DNA from: HKCCE3408 sp039191215
GTDB lineage: Bacteria > Pseudomonadota > Alphaproteobacteria > Rhodobacterales > Rhodobacteraceae
DNA length: 64,000 nucleotides
Assembly (NCBI GenBank): GCA_039191215.1
Contig: JBCCXT010000018.1
Coordinates: 1 to 64,000 of the forward strand
Direction of reading: 5' to 3'
This document shows, in pieces, positions 36,306 through 45,054 of this stretch; position 1 is the stretch's first letter; every line of letters begins with the position of its first letter. The notes beneath the pieces were generated by a model. The model saw only the letters and a list, made by a program, of their open reading frames with translations. It was not told the origin of the DNA and made no database searches. The position numbers and the translations under genes were made by a program.

Positions 36306-36481
36306 CAGACCTGCTCTGATCTGCCTCAGGGATGCCGTCTATAGCGGCGATTGGGAAAACCCTACGCCATGCGGCGCGTTAAATCCACCACCGAATTCAA
36401 TCTCTTCCGCCGGCTCGGGGATGATCTGATCCATGGCATCGTGCCGCACGGGCTGGTAGGCAGGTCGAAAGGGAGGAGTTG

Positions 36482-37366
36482 ATGAAAATGAGCGATATAG
36501 CCCAGCCGCAAAAAACGCAGGCATCAGAGTGGTTTCGGACCCTGCGCGACGAAATTATCTCCGCATTTGAGGCGCTGGAGGAGAGCCAAGGCGGCGACGG
36601 TGCGCTAGGTCAGTTTGAGCTTTCCGAGACCACGCGCGGCGTCGGCGATGCCGATGAAGGGGGCGGGTTGATGAGTGTCCTGCGGGGCGGTCGCGTATTT
36701 GAGAAGGTCGGCGTGAATGTGTCGACGGTCTATGGCACGTTGGGCGAGCGGGCGGTCGCAGCGATGGCTGCAAGAAAGGACCTGTCGGCCTTGCGCGAAG
36801 ACCCGCGGTTTTGGGCCTCGGGCATCAGCTTGGTTGCGCATATGCAGAACCCGCATGTGCCGGCGGTTCACATGAATACGCGCATGTTCTGGACGCCCAA
36901 TGCCTGGTGGTTCGGCGGTGGGTCTGATTTGAACCCCTGTCTCGAATATGCCGACGACACAGCGTTTTTCCATGACACGCTTAAGGCGGCCTGCGACGGC
37001 CATGACCCGTCCTATTATCCCCGCTTTAAGGCCTGGGCGGATGAGTATTTCTTTGTCCCCCATCGCGGCCGGGCGCGCGGCGTCGGCGGCATCTTTTTCG
37101 ACGATCTCAATTCCGGGGACTGGGCGGCGGATTTTGCTTTCACACAATCGGTCGGACGGGCGTTTTTACCGGCCTTTCTGGGTGTCGTCGAACGGCGCCG
37201 GCACGAGGCTTGGGACGCGGCTGATCGCGAAGCGCAACTGGTGCATCGCGGGCTCTATGCCGAATACAACCTGGTTTATGATCGCGGCACCAAGTTTGGC
37301 TTGGAGACCGGCCATGACCCCAATGCGGTGCTGATGAGCCTGCCGCCCATTGCCAAATGGACCTAA
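36482..37366 (+). CDS. hemF: oxygen-dependent coproporphyrinogen III oxidase
   Basis: A 294-residue enzyme that decarboxylates coproporphyrinogen III to protoporphyrinogen IX using oxygen. GGAGG lies 5 bases before ATG 36482; ATG 36488 is a second choice. Family motifs are strong: 'GGGlMsVLrGGrVFEKvGVNvStVyG', 'NPhvPavHMNtRmF', 'WWFGGGsDLnP', and 'YAEYNLVYDRGTKFGLeTG' near the C-terminus. It is divergent from the carboxypeptidase gene. Confidence 0.97.
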   Translation: MKMSDIAQPQKTQASEWFRTLRDEIISAFEALEESQGGDGALGQFELSETTRGVGDADEGGGLMSVLRGGRVFEKVGVNVSTVYGTLGERAVAAMAARKDLSALREDPRFWASGISLVAHMQNPHVPAVHMNTRMFWTPNAWWFGGGSDLNPCLEYADDTAFFHDTLKAACDGHDPSYYPRFKAWADEYFFVPHRGRARGVGGIFFDDLNSGDWAADFAFTQSVGRAFLPAFLGVVERRRHEAWDAADREAQLVHRGLYAEYNLVYDRGTKFGLETGHDPNAVLMSLPPIAKWT

Positions 37367-37378
37367 GCTGTCGGGCGT

Positions 37379-37415
37379 GGCGGTCTCAAGCGGCATCGAG
37401 CCCCTTGAGACCGCC
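37379..37415 (+). terminator. hairpin downstream of hemF
   Basis: A perfect 12-bp inverted repeat, GGCGGTCTCAAG and CTTGAGACCGCC, with a 13-nt loop begins 12 bases after the hemF stop. It is followed by TGTCTTGG, a poor T-run. It lies in the convergent gap with the glycosyltransferase. Confidence 0.6.
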
Positions 37416-37416
37416 T

Positions 37417-37464
37417 GTCTTGGCCAGACGGGCCTTTTGCGGGGGCGGCCCCCCGCACCCCCAA
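37417..37464 (-). repeat. hairpin repeat element, copy B
   Basis: On the minus strand this reads TTGGGGGTGC, a hairpin with 7-bp stem GCGGGGG/CCCCCGC and 4-nt loop, then AAAAGGCCCGTCTGGCCAAGAC. It matches copy A (7855-7900) outside the stem except for single-base insertions, and the stem keeps pairing through compensating changes. It begins 8 bases after the stop of the glycosyltransferase. Confidence 0.6.
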
Positions 37465-37471
37465 AGCCCGC

Positions 37472-38515
37472 TCAACTCGCCAGCATGTCGCGGTAGATCT
37501 CGACCAATCGGCTGGCCTCGCCTTCGATCTGGAAGTTTTCCAGGATATGTGCGCGGGCGGCCTCTGCTTGGTTCGCGCGCAGTATGGGATCGTCCAAGTA
37601 ATGCGCGGCAATAGATGCCATCGCCGCCGTATCGCCAGGATCAATGAGCGCACCGACTGCGCCGTCGATGATCAGGTCTTCGAACGCGCCGACCCGCGTG
37701 GCAATTGTCGGCACGCCAGAGGCCATGGCTTCAAGCGGGGTAAGGCCAAAGCCTTCCCATCGTTGCGGCGCGACAAAAAGATCAAGCGCGCGGTACCATT
37801 GCGCGATCTCGTGGACTTCAACCTCGGGCAGGAACCGGATGCGATCGGTCATACCCGCGGCGGCAACCTTGGCTTTTAGCCCGTCGAGGAAGGATTTGTG
37901 CTTGTCGGTTGCGCGCCCCATAACCAGCGCGGTACCGGGCCGGTCGCGCAGCACATGCATCATCGCATCGACGAAAACGTCGGTGCCCTTTTGTGCGCGG
38001 ATACGGCCGAAGCATCCGATCCTGGGGCCGGGCCCCAACACGCTTTCATCCGCTATCGGGCCATGCGGCGAAAAGGTCTGCGCATCGATCCCGTGCAGAA
38101 CGATGTCGGGCGGGCGTTCCAGGTATCGCGCGCCCTTTGCAGAGGTCGCTATGACCCGATCCATTCGCGCGATGAGCCAGCGCGAATAGCCCGTATGTTG
38201 GCGCTGCGAAGCCGAGGTAAAAAGAAGCCGCAAATCCTTGCCAAAGGCGTAGCGCAGGACAAGGCCCGCTAGCATTTCGGTGTTGCGGCGGGCATGCCAG
38301 ACGCGCGCACCCGATGGTCCGTGTCGTGACATGGACAGCAATTGGCCCAGCTTGATCTGCGGCACATGCTCCGGCAGGCATGGGCCGGAAGCGGCAATAG
38401 CAATATCATCCGATTGCAGCGGTACCAACCGCACGATGGTCGCCGTGACACCAGACAGGCGCCGTTTAAAATTCGGCGCGATCACATCGATTTTTTGCGG
38501 GTCCTGCCAGGTCAT
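37472..38515 (-). CDS. glycosyltransferase family 4 (GT-B)
   Basis: A 347-residue protein. The C-terminal GT4 domain has 'iGcFGRiraQKGTDvFvdAM', 'iRFlpEVevheiaqWYraLDLFVaPqRwEGFGLTPLEAMASGvPtIATrvGAFedlI', with the E-x7-E motif, and 'GaLidPGDtaAMa'. The N-terminal half is adapted ('APNfKrRlSGVTaTivrLvPlq'), with no signal peptide. It probably acts on a lipid-linked or surface polysaccharide at the inner membrane. Donor and acceptor are not known. Confidence 0.88.
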   Translation of the reverse strand: MTWQDPQKIDVIAPNFKRRLSGVTATIVRLVPLQSDDIAIAASGPCLPEHVPQIKLGQLLSMSRHGPSGARVWHARRNTEMLAGLVLRYAFGKDLRLLFTSASQRQHTGYSRWLIARMDRVIATSAKGARYLERPPDIVLHGIDAQTFSPHGPIADESVLGPGPRIGCFGRIRAQKGTDVFVDAMMHVLRDRPGTALVMGRATDKHKSFLDGLKAKVAAAGMTDRIRFLPEVEVHEIAQWYRALDLFVAPQRWEGFGLTPLEAMASGVPTIATRVGAFEDLIIDGAVGALIDPGDTAAMASIAAHYLDDPILRANQAEAARAHILENFQIEGEASRLVEIYRDMLAS

Positions 38516-38699
38516 GGCGCGAAATAGTCCGGCTTTGCCGACGCCTCAAGGTAGTTCGGCGGCTTATCGCCGTTGCCGCCAACCCTTCACAAGATCGTCA
38601 GGGTCAACGGGGTTGTAGAATGTTATGGTGACGATAGCTGCCGAATTGTAGGCGCGGCCCGTGAACAGCGAGGCGCGCGCAATCAAAAGGATTGAGACA

Positions 38700-39293
38700 A
38701 TGATGCAGTACTTAAAACCTCTGGGCCTTGCATCGGCGCTTGTGCCGCTAGCTTTGCCCGCACTTGCAGGCGGCCCGACCACCGCGTCGCCCGCACCCCC
38801 GGTCGTCGTCGCGCCACCTGCCCCGGTCTATGACTGGACCGGCCCTTCGATTGGCCTGCAATTCGGCCTGATCGATGTCGAAACCTCCGGCCCTGCACTG
38901 GAAGGCGATGACACATTCCTCGGGTTGCGTGCCTATTACGACTATGATTTTGGCCAGTTTGTCGCGGGCGGTGGTCTGCAATACGACACAACCGGTGTTG
39001 ATCTGGGCGGCGTAACGGAAGTCGAGTCTGTTTTGCGTGCGGGCGTGCGCGGCGGGATCGACCTGAACCGCGACTGGATTTACGCAACCGCAGGCTACGC
39101 CCAGGTTGAGACCTCGGGCGGTGGCGTCGGCGACTCTGGCGGTTATTTCGCCGGTCTCGGCTACGAATTGTATCTGACCCAACAGGTCACGATCGGGGCC
39201 GAAGTGCTCTATCATGAATTCGACGATTTCGACCTGCCGGGCCTTGAAGCTGAGGCAACCTCAGCAGGCGTGTCGGTCAACCTGCGCTTTTAG
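38700..39293 (+). CDS. outer-membrane beta-barrel protein (OmpA-like barrel)
   Basis: A 197-residue protein from ATG 38700 with AAGGA 8 bases upstream. A signal peptide ends A-L-A-G-G, then a Pro/Ala-rich linker and alternating strands such as 'GpsiGLQfGlidve', 'gLrayYDYdFGqfvaGGGlqyd', 'agvrggiDlnrdWiYatAGYa', and a final strand ending in Phe (V-S-V-N-L-R-F), the outer-membrane assembly signal. It has the length of an eight-stranded barrel. Role unknown. Confidence 0.85.
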   Translation: MMQYLKPLGLASALVPLALPALAGGPTTASPAPPVVVAPPAPVYDWTGPSIGLQFGLIDVETSGPALEGDDTFLGLRAYYDYDFGQFVAGGGLQYDTTGVDLGGVTEVESVLRAGVRGGIDLNRDWIYATAGYAQVETSGGGVGDSGGYFAGLGYELYLTQQVTIGAEVLYHEFDDFDLPGLEAEATSAGVSVNLRF

Positions 39294-39317
39294 CAGCTCA
39301 GGCCTATCAAATTGATC

Positions 39318-39350
39318 CGCCCCGGGACGTGATGCGTGCCGGGGCGTCTT
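39318..39350 (+). terminator. intrinsic terminator after the beta-barrel gene
   Basis: Stem CGCCCCGG/CCGGGGCG with a 13-nt loop, followed by TCTTCATTCT, starts 25 bases after the stop codon. Confidence 0.65.
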
Positions 39351-40498
39351 CATTCTGCGGCCACAAATGTCCGCAGATCATCACCAAGCTCGGTTGCGGC
39401 ATCGCCATGGCCCAGGGTGATCTGGGCGGCCAGCCGACCCAGCTCATCTGCACCTTTTGCGCCCGCGCCATTGCAGGCGGTCGCTATGGTCAGCCGATCT
39501 GACCGGCGCTCAATACAGGGCCGATCGATATCGGTCAGCGCGAGGATACATGGCGCGCTATGCTCCGCCTTGATCGCCAGACCGGGCATCAGCCCGGTCA
39601 GGGCCGATTTGAGCGTTTCCGCGACCTCGCTGTTGCCGTGCCCAGTGAACCAGTCCAGTGCCTCACCTTCGGTTTGCACGACCGGGCCATCATCCTCGCC
39701 GCCGATCTTCACCAGGAGCCGCCCGTCAGGGTAGCGAATGGGCGGCAACAGATAGAGGTAATGGTCCAAGCCGTCCGGCCGCCAGATGAGGCTTGGCATG
39801 GCTGCGAGCCGCGCGGCCTCGGTCGCGTCGACTTCGGCAAAGTAGACCGTGCGGGCGGCAACCCGCATCTTAGGCCGCTCTGGCATCCACGGGCTGAGCG
39901 CTGCATAAGCGCCTGTCGCGACGAGGATTTGGCCCGCCGAAAGGGTGGCACCTGAGACGAGCGTAACCTCTCCGCCCGCCAAGTCCGTGACAACATCATC
40001 GACAATGTCGGCCCCGGCGCGAATGGCCAGTACTTCATGGGCGCGCCGCATCGCCCGCGGGTCGATCACGCCACCGGTAGAGTCAAGGATGGCCTTTGTG
40101 CCGTCTGAGAACTGAAACATCGATGCCGCGCTGGCCAAATCCGGGCCCGACACCTGGTCATAGGCAATCCCAACCGCGGCGGCGGTGTCGCGGATCGCGT
40201 GGATATAGCCTGCATCCTCGGACGCCATCATCCCGCCGCATGCGGTGTAGAAGGCCACGCCACTTTCGGCCTCCAGCATAGGGTATCGTGCGATGGATCG
40301 CGCCGCTGCACGCGCCCAAACGACATTTGTCGCAATCGAGCGTGTGATCCGTCCAGCATCATGATGGCTGGCACGCGGCCCCTGCGCACGGCCCTCGCCG
40401 GGCCCGACAAGCGCGATACGGGCGCCGGAGCGGGCCAGATACATCGCCGCTGCCGTGCCCCAAAGGCCCCGGCCCAAAACGGCGATATCGGCCTTCAT
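39350..40498 (-). CDS. FAD-dependent oxidoreductase (DAO family)
   Basis: A 382-residue protein with an N-terminal FAD-binding motif ('DIAVLGRGLWGTAAAMYLArsGarialvGP', G-x-G-x2-G at about 9-14). Further DAO-family features are the central 'tGGviDPrAmrrAhevlairaGAdi' segment and C-terminal 'lTIATaCNGaGaKgadeLGrLaA', near the substrate site. Sequence character is of the sarcosine/amino-acid oxidase group. It overlaps the upstream hemE by 4 bp, so it is co-transcribed with it; the link to haem synthesis is unclear. Confidence 0.85.
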   Translation of the reverse strand: MKADIAVLGRGLWGTAAAMYLARSGARIALVGPGEGRAQGPRASHHDAGRITRSIATNVVWARAAARSIARYPMLEAESGVAFYTACGGMMASEDAGYIHAIRDTAAAVGIAYDQVSGPDLASAASMFQFSDGTKAILDSTGGVIDPRAMRRAHEVLAIRAGADIVDDVVTDLAGGEVTLVSGATLSAGQILVATGAYAALSPWMPERPKMRVAARTVYFAEVDATEAARLAAMPSLIWRPDGLDHYLYLLPPIRYPDGRLLVKIGGEDDGPVVQTEGEALDWFTGHGNSEVAETLKSALTGLMPGLAIKAEHSAPCILALTDIDRPCIERRSDRLTIATACNGAGAKGADELGRLAAQITLGHGDAATELGDDLRTFVAAE

Positions 40499-41526
40499 GT
40501 CCGGATCGCCTCCAGCAGGAGAGACACGTTTTCCGGGTCAGCATCGGGCGTGATGCCATGGCCAAGATTGAAGATATGCGGCCCGTTTGCCAACGTGTCG
40601 CGGATGCGCTGTGCCTCCGAGACTAGGGCTGCGCCACCTTCGACCATCAGGCGCGGGTCGAGATTGCCCTGCACGCAGGTTTCGGGCTGCAACCGCTTAG
40701 CCGCCCAAGCCGGATCGACGGCGGTGTCGATCGCGATGCAATCGGCGCCCACTTCGGTGGCGAAACCGGCATAGTTTTCACCGGCCTCACGCGGAAAGAC
40801 GATGACCGGTAAATCCGGGAACCGCGCTTTCAGCGCGCCCACGATGCGTTTTGCGGGACGCAAGGAATAGGTCTCAAAATCGGCGCCGGTCAGCGATCCG
40901 GCCCAACTGTCGAAAAGCTTGATCACCTCGGCCCCAGCATCGACCTGTGCGGCGAGATAGCCGATGGTTGCCTCGGTTATGCGGTCCATCAGCCCGTCAA
41001 ATGTGCCACGGTCCTGGGCTTTGAGCGCATGGGCGGGGGCTTGATCGGGTGTGCCGCGTCCCGCGATCATATAGGTCGCCACCGTCCATGGCGCGCCGGC
41101 AAAGCCGATCAGTGTAGTCTCGGCCGGCAATTCGCGCCGAAGGATGCGAACGGTCTCATAAATCGGCGCCAGGTGGTCGTGGATGTCATCGGGGCCCGAG
41201 AGCTTGGCTAGTCCGTCCGGACCGGTGATCGTCGAAAGCCGCGGCCCCTCGCCGGTGACAAACCAAAGCTCCGCCCCAAGCGCCTGCGGCACCAGCAGAA
41301 TGTCAGCAAAAAGGATGGCAGCATCGAACCCGTAGCGGCGGATCGGCTGCAGCGTGACTTCGGCGGCAAGATCGGAATTATAGCACAGCGACAGGAAATC
41401 GCCGGCCTGGGCCCGTGTCGCGCGGTATTCGGGCAGATAACGCCCGGCCTGTCTCATAAGCCAGACAGGTGGGAAGGGCAGCGTTTCCCCGCCAAGCGCG
41501 CGCAACAAAAGCTTTTTCTCACCCAT
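40495..41526 (-). CDS. hemE: uroporphyrinogen decarboxylase
   Basis: A 343-residue enzyme converting uroporphyrinogen III to coproporphyrinogen III. The N-terminal signature 'fPPVWLMRQAGRYLPEYRatRaqagdFLslCyn' carries the substrate-binding arginines, and the second signature 'lIGFaGAPWTvAtYMiaGrGt' is present. C-terminal 'vQGNLDPrLmveGG' and 'iFNLGHGItPDaDPENVslLleaIR' complete the fold. It is divergent from hemC across 99 bases. Confidence 0.97.
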   Translation of the reverse strand: MGEKKLLLRALGGETLPFPPVWLMRQAGRYLPEYRATRAQAGDFLSLCYNSDLAAEVTLQPIRRYGFDAAILFADILLVPQALGAELWFVTGEGPRLSTITGPDGLAKLSGPDDIHDHLAPIYETVRILRRELPAETTLIGFAGAPWTVATYMIAGRGTPDQAPAHALKAQDRGTFDGLMDRITEATIGYLAAQVDAGAEVIKLFDSWAGSLTGADFETYSLRPAKRIVGALKARFPDLPVIVFPREAGENYAGFATEVGADCIAIDTAVDPAWAAKRLQPETCVQGNLDPRLMVEGGAALVSEAQRIRDTLANGPHIFNLGHGITPDADPENVSLLLEAIRT

Positions 41527-41625
41527 CGCGACGTCCTTTACCCTTGCGCGCAGCGTCTAACCCCGGTCATTTGGTGTCAAGATACCAAGCTGGCGTCAAG
41601 CCAAGTTGACAGACCGGACGCGACG

Positions 41626-42567
41626 ATGACTTTGCCCTTGCCTGACCCTCTCAATCCGCTGCGCATCGGCACGCGCGGTTCGCCGCTGGCCCTGGCGCAG
41701 GCGCATGAGACGCGCGACCGGTTGGCGGCCGCTTTCGGGCTGCCGGCCGACGCCTTTGAGATCGTCGTCATCAAGACAACCGGCGACAAAGTCCTTGACC
41801 GACCGCTTAGCGACATCGGTGGCAAAGGCCTGTTTACCAAAGAGATCGAAGACGCGATGCTGGCCCATCAGATCGATATCGCGGTGCATTCCACCAAGGA
41901 TATGCCGGTCGATCAGCCCGCCGGGCTTACCATCGATTGCTTTTTGCCGCGCGAAGACGTGCGTGATGCGTTTGTGTCGCTGGATGGCGGCACGCTGGCT
42001 GGGCTCGCGAAGGGCGCTGTTGTTGGTACCTCGTCGCTGCGGCGGCGGGCGCAATTGCGCGCGCGGCGTCCCGATCTGGAGATTGTGGAGTTCCGGGGCA
42101 ACGTCCAGACGCGGATGCGCAAGCTCCATGACGGGATTGCCGGTGCGACCTTCCTGGCCCTGGCAGGGCTAAACCGGTTGGGCATGGCCGATGTGCCGCG
42201 CAGCCCGCTCGACCCGGACGACATGCTGCCCGCGGTCGCGCAAGGTGCGATCTGCATCGAACGGCGCATCGATGACATGGCGGCAGCTGAATTGCTGGCG
42301 GCGATCCACGATCAAGCAACCGGCACGAGGCTGACGGCAGAGCGGGCCTTTCTTGCCGGGCTTGACGGGTCCTGCCAGACGCCAATTGCGGGGCTGGCTG
42401 AATTACACGGGCCTGAGCTGCGCTTGCGTGGCGAAATCCTGCGCCCTGACGGGTCTGAGGTATTGGCTGACGACCGCAGCGCGCCGGTTGCAGAGGCATC
42501 AGCCTTGGGTGCTGCAATGGCGCGCGATCTTCGGGCGCAGGCGGGCGAGGGCTTTTTCGACGCCTGA
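41626..42567 (+). CDS. hemC: hydroxymethylbilane synthase (porphobilinogen deaminase)
   Basis: A 313-residue enzyme that polymerises four porphobilinogens. Domain motifs are 'LRIGTRGSPLALAQAhetRdrLa', 'GGKGLFTKEIEDAML', 'DIAVHSTKDmPv', 'VGTSSLRRrAQLrarRPDLEIvefRGNVqTRmrKL' and 'LPAVAQGAICIErR'. Cys250 in 'LDGSCQTPIAG' anchors the dipyrromethane cofactor. hemF, hemE and hemC all lie within 6 kb. Confidence 0.97.
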   Translation: MTLPLPDPLNPLRIGTRGSPLALAQAHETRDRLAAAFGLPADAFEIVVIKTTGDKVLDRPLSDIGGKGLFTKEIEDAMLAHQIDIAVHSTKDMPVDQPAGLTIDCFLPREDVRDAFVSLDGGTLAGLAKGAVVGTSSLRRRAQLRARRPDLEIVEFRGNVQTRMRKLHDGIAGATFLALAGLNRLGMADVPRSPLDPDDMLPAVAQGAICIERRIDDMAAAELLAAIHDQATGTRLTAERAFLAGLDGSCQTPIAGLAELHGPELRLRGEILRPDGSEVLADDRSAPVAEASALGAAMARDLRAQAGEGFFDA

Positions 42568-42694
42568 AACCAAAGCCAGGGCCGGGCCACCGGGCACCCG
42601 TCGCCCTTGAAGCTAAGCCGCAACAGACATCACTGCCGAGCCATGGGAAAGCCTCATGCGCGCGTATTTTGAGCAGAAATCCGGTCACGCCCGC

Positions 42695-43069
42695 TTAGAA
42701 GGTGACACCGGCCACAAGTCCTACATTGGCGTAGGGCGTGGCCTCGCCCGTACGGATGATGGCGCGTGCCGTTCGAGTGCGGCGCTTGAACTCTTCATGG
42801 GTGACCCGCGTGCAAGGGACGCGTTGGTCGATCTGCGCGCCGATATCATCGGCTTCCGACGCCCGGAATGCGCTTTCAACCTGCATCTCTTGCAGGATTG
42901 CATCGAGGACGGGAAGGAAGCCGGGCAGACCCAGATTGACCGCAAGGTCGATGCAGGCGACGCCAAGCGGCACAGGGAGGCCCGCATCCGCGACAACCAC
43001 CAGATCGCCATGCCCAAGGCCGGCGATCAGCCCGGCCAGATCGCGGTGCAGCAGGCCGGATTTCTTCAC
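42695..43069 (-). CDS. rbsD: D-ribose pyranase / sugar mutarotase RbsD
   Basis: A 124-residue protein that begins 'MKKSGLLHRDLAGLIAGLGHGDLVVVADAGLPVP', the RbsD signature with the catalytic His in G-H-G-D and the D-A-G-L-P motif. RbsD interconverts pyranose and furanose forms of free sugars; the related FucU handles fucose and galactose. It overlaps by 4 bp the end of the ABC ATPase gene and so belongs to the galactoside uptake locus. Its sugar here may be galactose rather than ribose (inference). Confidence 0.9.
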   Translation of the reverse strand: MKKSGLLHRDLAGLIAGLGHGDLVVVADAGLPVPLGVACIDLAVNLGLPGFLPVLDAILQEMQVESAFRASEADDIGAQIDQRVPCTRVTHEEFKRRTRTARAIIRTGEATPYANVGLVAGVTF

Positions 43070-44112
43070 CGAATGCGCGCCTCCGACTGCGCGTCGAAGA
43101 ACATCGCATCGTCCGGGTTGAAGGTAAGACCCGTCATGCTACCCGGTTTGGGCGCATATTGCTCCCGCGCCTCGATGATGACCTGAGACCCGTCGGGCGC
43201 AGAAAGATAGTGGTAGGCCACACCGCCCAATTGCTCGGACAATTCGATCCTGTGGGTCTCACCGGTGCTGAGCTCCAATTGCTGCGGCCGCAGGCCAACG
43301 GTGACCGCGCCCGATGCCGATGCCGGCCCGGACACGTTTTTATCCAATGCAGGCACCTGGACCTGGCCACCTGACGCTGTGCCATTGAAGAAGTTCATGG
43401 CCGGGCTGCCGATGAAACCGGCGACAAATTTGTTGTTCGGGTCGTTATAGAGATCAAGCGGCGCGCCGGCCTGTTCGATTTGGCCCGCCCGCAGGACGAC
43501 AATTTTGTCGGCAAGCGTCATCGCCTCCACTTGGTCGTGGGTGACGTAGATCATCGTGGCGCCGATTTCCTGGTGCAGGCGCGCAATCTCCACCCGCATC
43601 TCAACGCGCAATTCGGCATCGAGGTTCGAGAGCGGCTCGTCGAACAAAAAGACCTCCGGCCCGCGGACAATTGCGCGTCCAATGGCAACGCGCTGACGCT
43701 GACCACCCGATAGCGCCTTGGGTTTGCGTTGCAGGTATTCACCGAGCTTGAGGACGCGCGCGGCCTCATCGACCTTTTTGTCGATATCGGCCTTGGCCAC
43801 GCCATTCATGCGCAGCCCAAAGCCCATATTTTCCGCCACACTCATATGCGGGTAAAGCGCATAGGTCTGAAACACCATTGCCACGCCGCGCTCGGCCGGA
43901 TCGGCCTTTGTCACGTCGCGCGGACCGATTTCGATCTTGCCGCCCGAGGTTTCCTCCAGCCCCGCGACCATCCGAAGAAGGGTGGATTTGCCGCAACCTG
44001 ACGGGCCCACGAAGACGCAGAAATCGCCGTTCTCGATTTCCAGATCGACCCCGTGGATCACTTGCGTCTGGCCATACTTTTTGACCACGTTGCTCAGCGT
44101 CACACCTGACAT
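43066..44112 (-). CDS. sugar ABC transporter ATP-binding protein (MalK/UgpC type)
   Basis: A 348-residue ATPase with Walker A 'GPSGCGKSTLLRmvAGLE', signature 'LSGGQRQRVAiGRAIVR', Walker B 'vFLFDEPLSNLDAeLRvemR' and the switch H in Y-V-T-H-D. The C-terminal part is a MalK-like regulatory OB domain (M-N-F-F-N-G onwards, with V-G-L-R-P-Q at about 265). It must serve the permeases at 46384 and 47635, which lack an ATPase of their own nearby. Divergent strand, same locus. Confidence 0.93.
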   Translation of the reverse strand: MSGVTLSNVVKKYGQTQVIHGVDLEIENGDFCVFVGPSGCGKSTLLRMVAGLEETSGGKIEIGPRDVTKADPAERGVAMVFQTYALYPHMSVAENMGFGLRMNGVAKADIDKKVDEAARVLKLGEYLQRKPKALSGGQRQRVAIGRAIVRGPEVFLFDEPLSNLDAELRVEMRVEIARLHQEIGATMIYVTHDQVEAMTLADKIVVLRAGQIEQAGAPLDLYNDPNNKFVAGFIGSPAMNFFNGTASGGQVQVPALDKNVSGPASASGAVTVGLRPQQLELSTGETHRIELSEQLGGVAYHYLSAPDGSQVIIEAREQYAPKPGSMTGLTFNPDDAMFFDAQSEARIR

Positions 44113-44140
44113 TGGCTTATCCTCCCCAAATCCCTTTGCG

Positions 44141-44935
44141 CTAGTCTGGAAACCGCCAGCTCGATGCCTCAGCCGCGATGGCCTCAGACGTTGCGGTTAT
44201 TTGAGGCAGGTATGCCTCAAGCTGTGTGAGTGTCGTCCGGTCGGTTGATGACGTGACCGATATCGCGCCCAGCACGCGCCCGGCGCTGGTCTTCACCGGC
44301 ACGGCCACGCAGATGATGCCGGGCTCATGCTCTTCGCGGTCATAGGCGTGGCCGCGTGCGGCAATGGCACCCAACTCATGGCGCAATGCGGCTTCGGTGC
44401 TAAGCGTGTGTTTGGTGAAAGAGTGAAAGCTTTGCTGGGCGATCACGGCGCTCAATTCGTGGTCGGGCAGGAACGCCATCATTGCTTTGCCGACGCCTGT
44501 GCAATAGGCGGGCCCAACCTTCCCGGCTTGGCTATACATCGGCAGCGGGTCTTGGGCGTTGCGCTTGTCGACGTAAAGCACCTGGGCTGCGTCAAGTTGC
44601 GCTAAATGCACGGTCTCTCCGGTTTCAGCCGAAAGTGTGTCGAGGAAGGGCCGTGCAATCGGCGCCAGCGATGCCTGGGCCCAGGCCGAATGGGCCAGCC
44701 GCACCAGCCGGATACCAGGCGCGTAGGTCTGCCTGTCAGGATCAAAGGCCAGCATGCCCTCACCGGTCAGCGTCTGAACCAACCGGTAGAGCGTTGCTTT
44801 GGGATAGGGGCTGTCATCGATCAACTCGCTGAACCGGACAGGACGTCCGTACCGCGCAACCTCGTCCAGCACCGCGAGCGCTTTGCCGACCGTGCCGGAA
44901 CGCTCATCGGCGCGTTTATCGGAACCATCCGCCAC
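44141..44935 (-). CDS. IclR family transcriptional regulator
   Basis: A 264-residue regulator. The N-terminal winged helix has 'gtvgKALaVLDeVAryGrPvrFseLiddSpYPKATLYRLvqTLtgeGML', and the C-terminal IclR effector domain contains 'hLaqLDaaqVLYvDKRNaqdPLpmySqaGkvGPaYCTGVGKAMmAfLP' and 'RehepGiiCvAVPVkts'. It is divergent from the binding-protein gene at 45055. An inverted-repeat cluster at 45004-45029 is the obvious operator candidate, so it probably represses the galactoside operon until a sugar-derived inducer appears. Confidence 0.92.
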   Translation of the reverse strand: MADGSDKRADERSGTVGKALAVLDEVARYGRPVRFSELIDDSPYPKATLYRLVQTLTGEGMLAFDPDRQTYAPGIRLVRLAHSAWAQASLAPIARPFLDTLSAETGETVHLAQLDAAQVLYVDKRNAQDPLPMYSQAGKVGPAYCTGVGKAMMAFLPDHELSAVIAQQSFHSFTKHTLSTEAALRHELGAIAARGHAYDREEHEPGIICVAVPVKTSAGRVLGAISVTSSTDRTTLTQLEAYLPQITATSEAIAAEASSWRFPD

Positions 44936-44962
44936 CTAGTCCTCCCGAGGCGCAAGTTTTGT

Positions 44963-44993
44963 TTGACAAGGGTAAGCCGAGTCGCGTTATGAT
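44963..44993 (+). promoter_or_regulatory. sigma-70-type promoter of the galactoside operon
   Basis: TTGACA (44963-44968) and TATGAT (44988-44993) are separated by 19 bases; TTATGA at 44987 would give 18. The predicted start is near 45000, just before the candidate operator. Confidence 0.55.
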
Positions 44994-45003
44994 TTCAATA
45001 TAA

Positions 45004-45029
45004 GAAACCTGGTTTCACTATCTGAAACC
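45004..45029. promoter_or_regulatory. candidate IclR-family operator
   Basis: Three half-sites: GAAACC (45004-45009), GGTTTC (45011-45016) and GAAACC (45024-45029). The first two form a perfect 13-bp palindrome; the second and third form another with 7-bp spacing. The cluster lies immediately downstream of the predicted -10 element. Confidence 0.6.
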
Positions 45030-45054
45030 GCAAGGACCGCAAAGGGAGGACACC

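Noticed and set aside
42568..42694. Terminator between convergent hemC and rbsD
   Set aside because: Only short GC-rich repeats without a stable stem and T-run.
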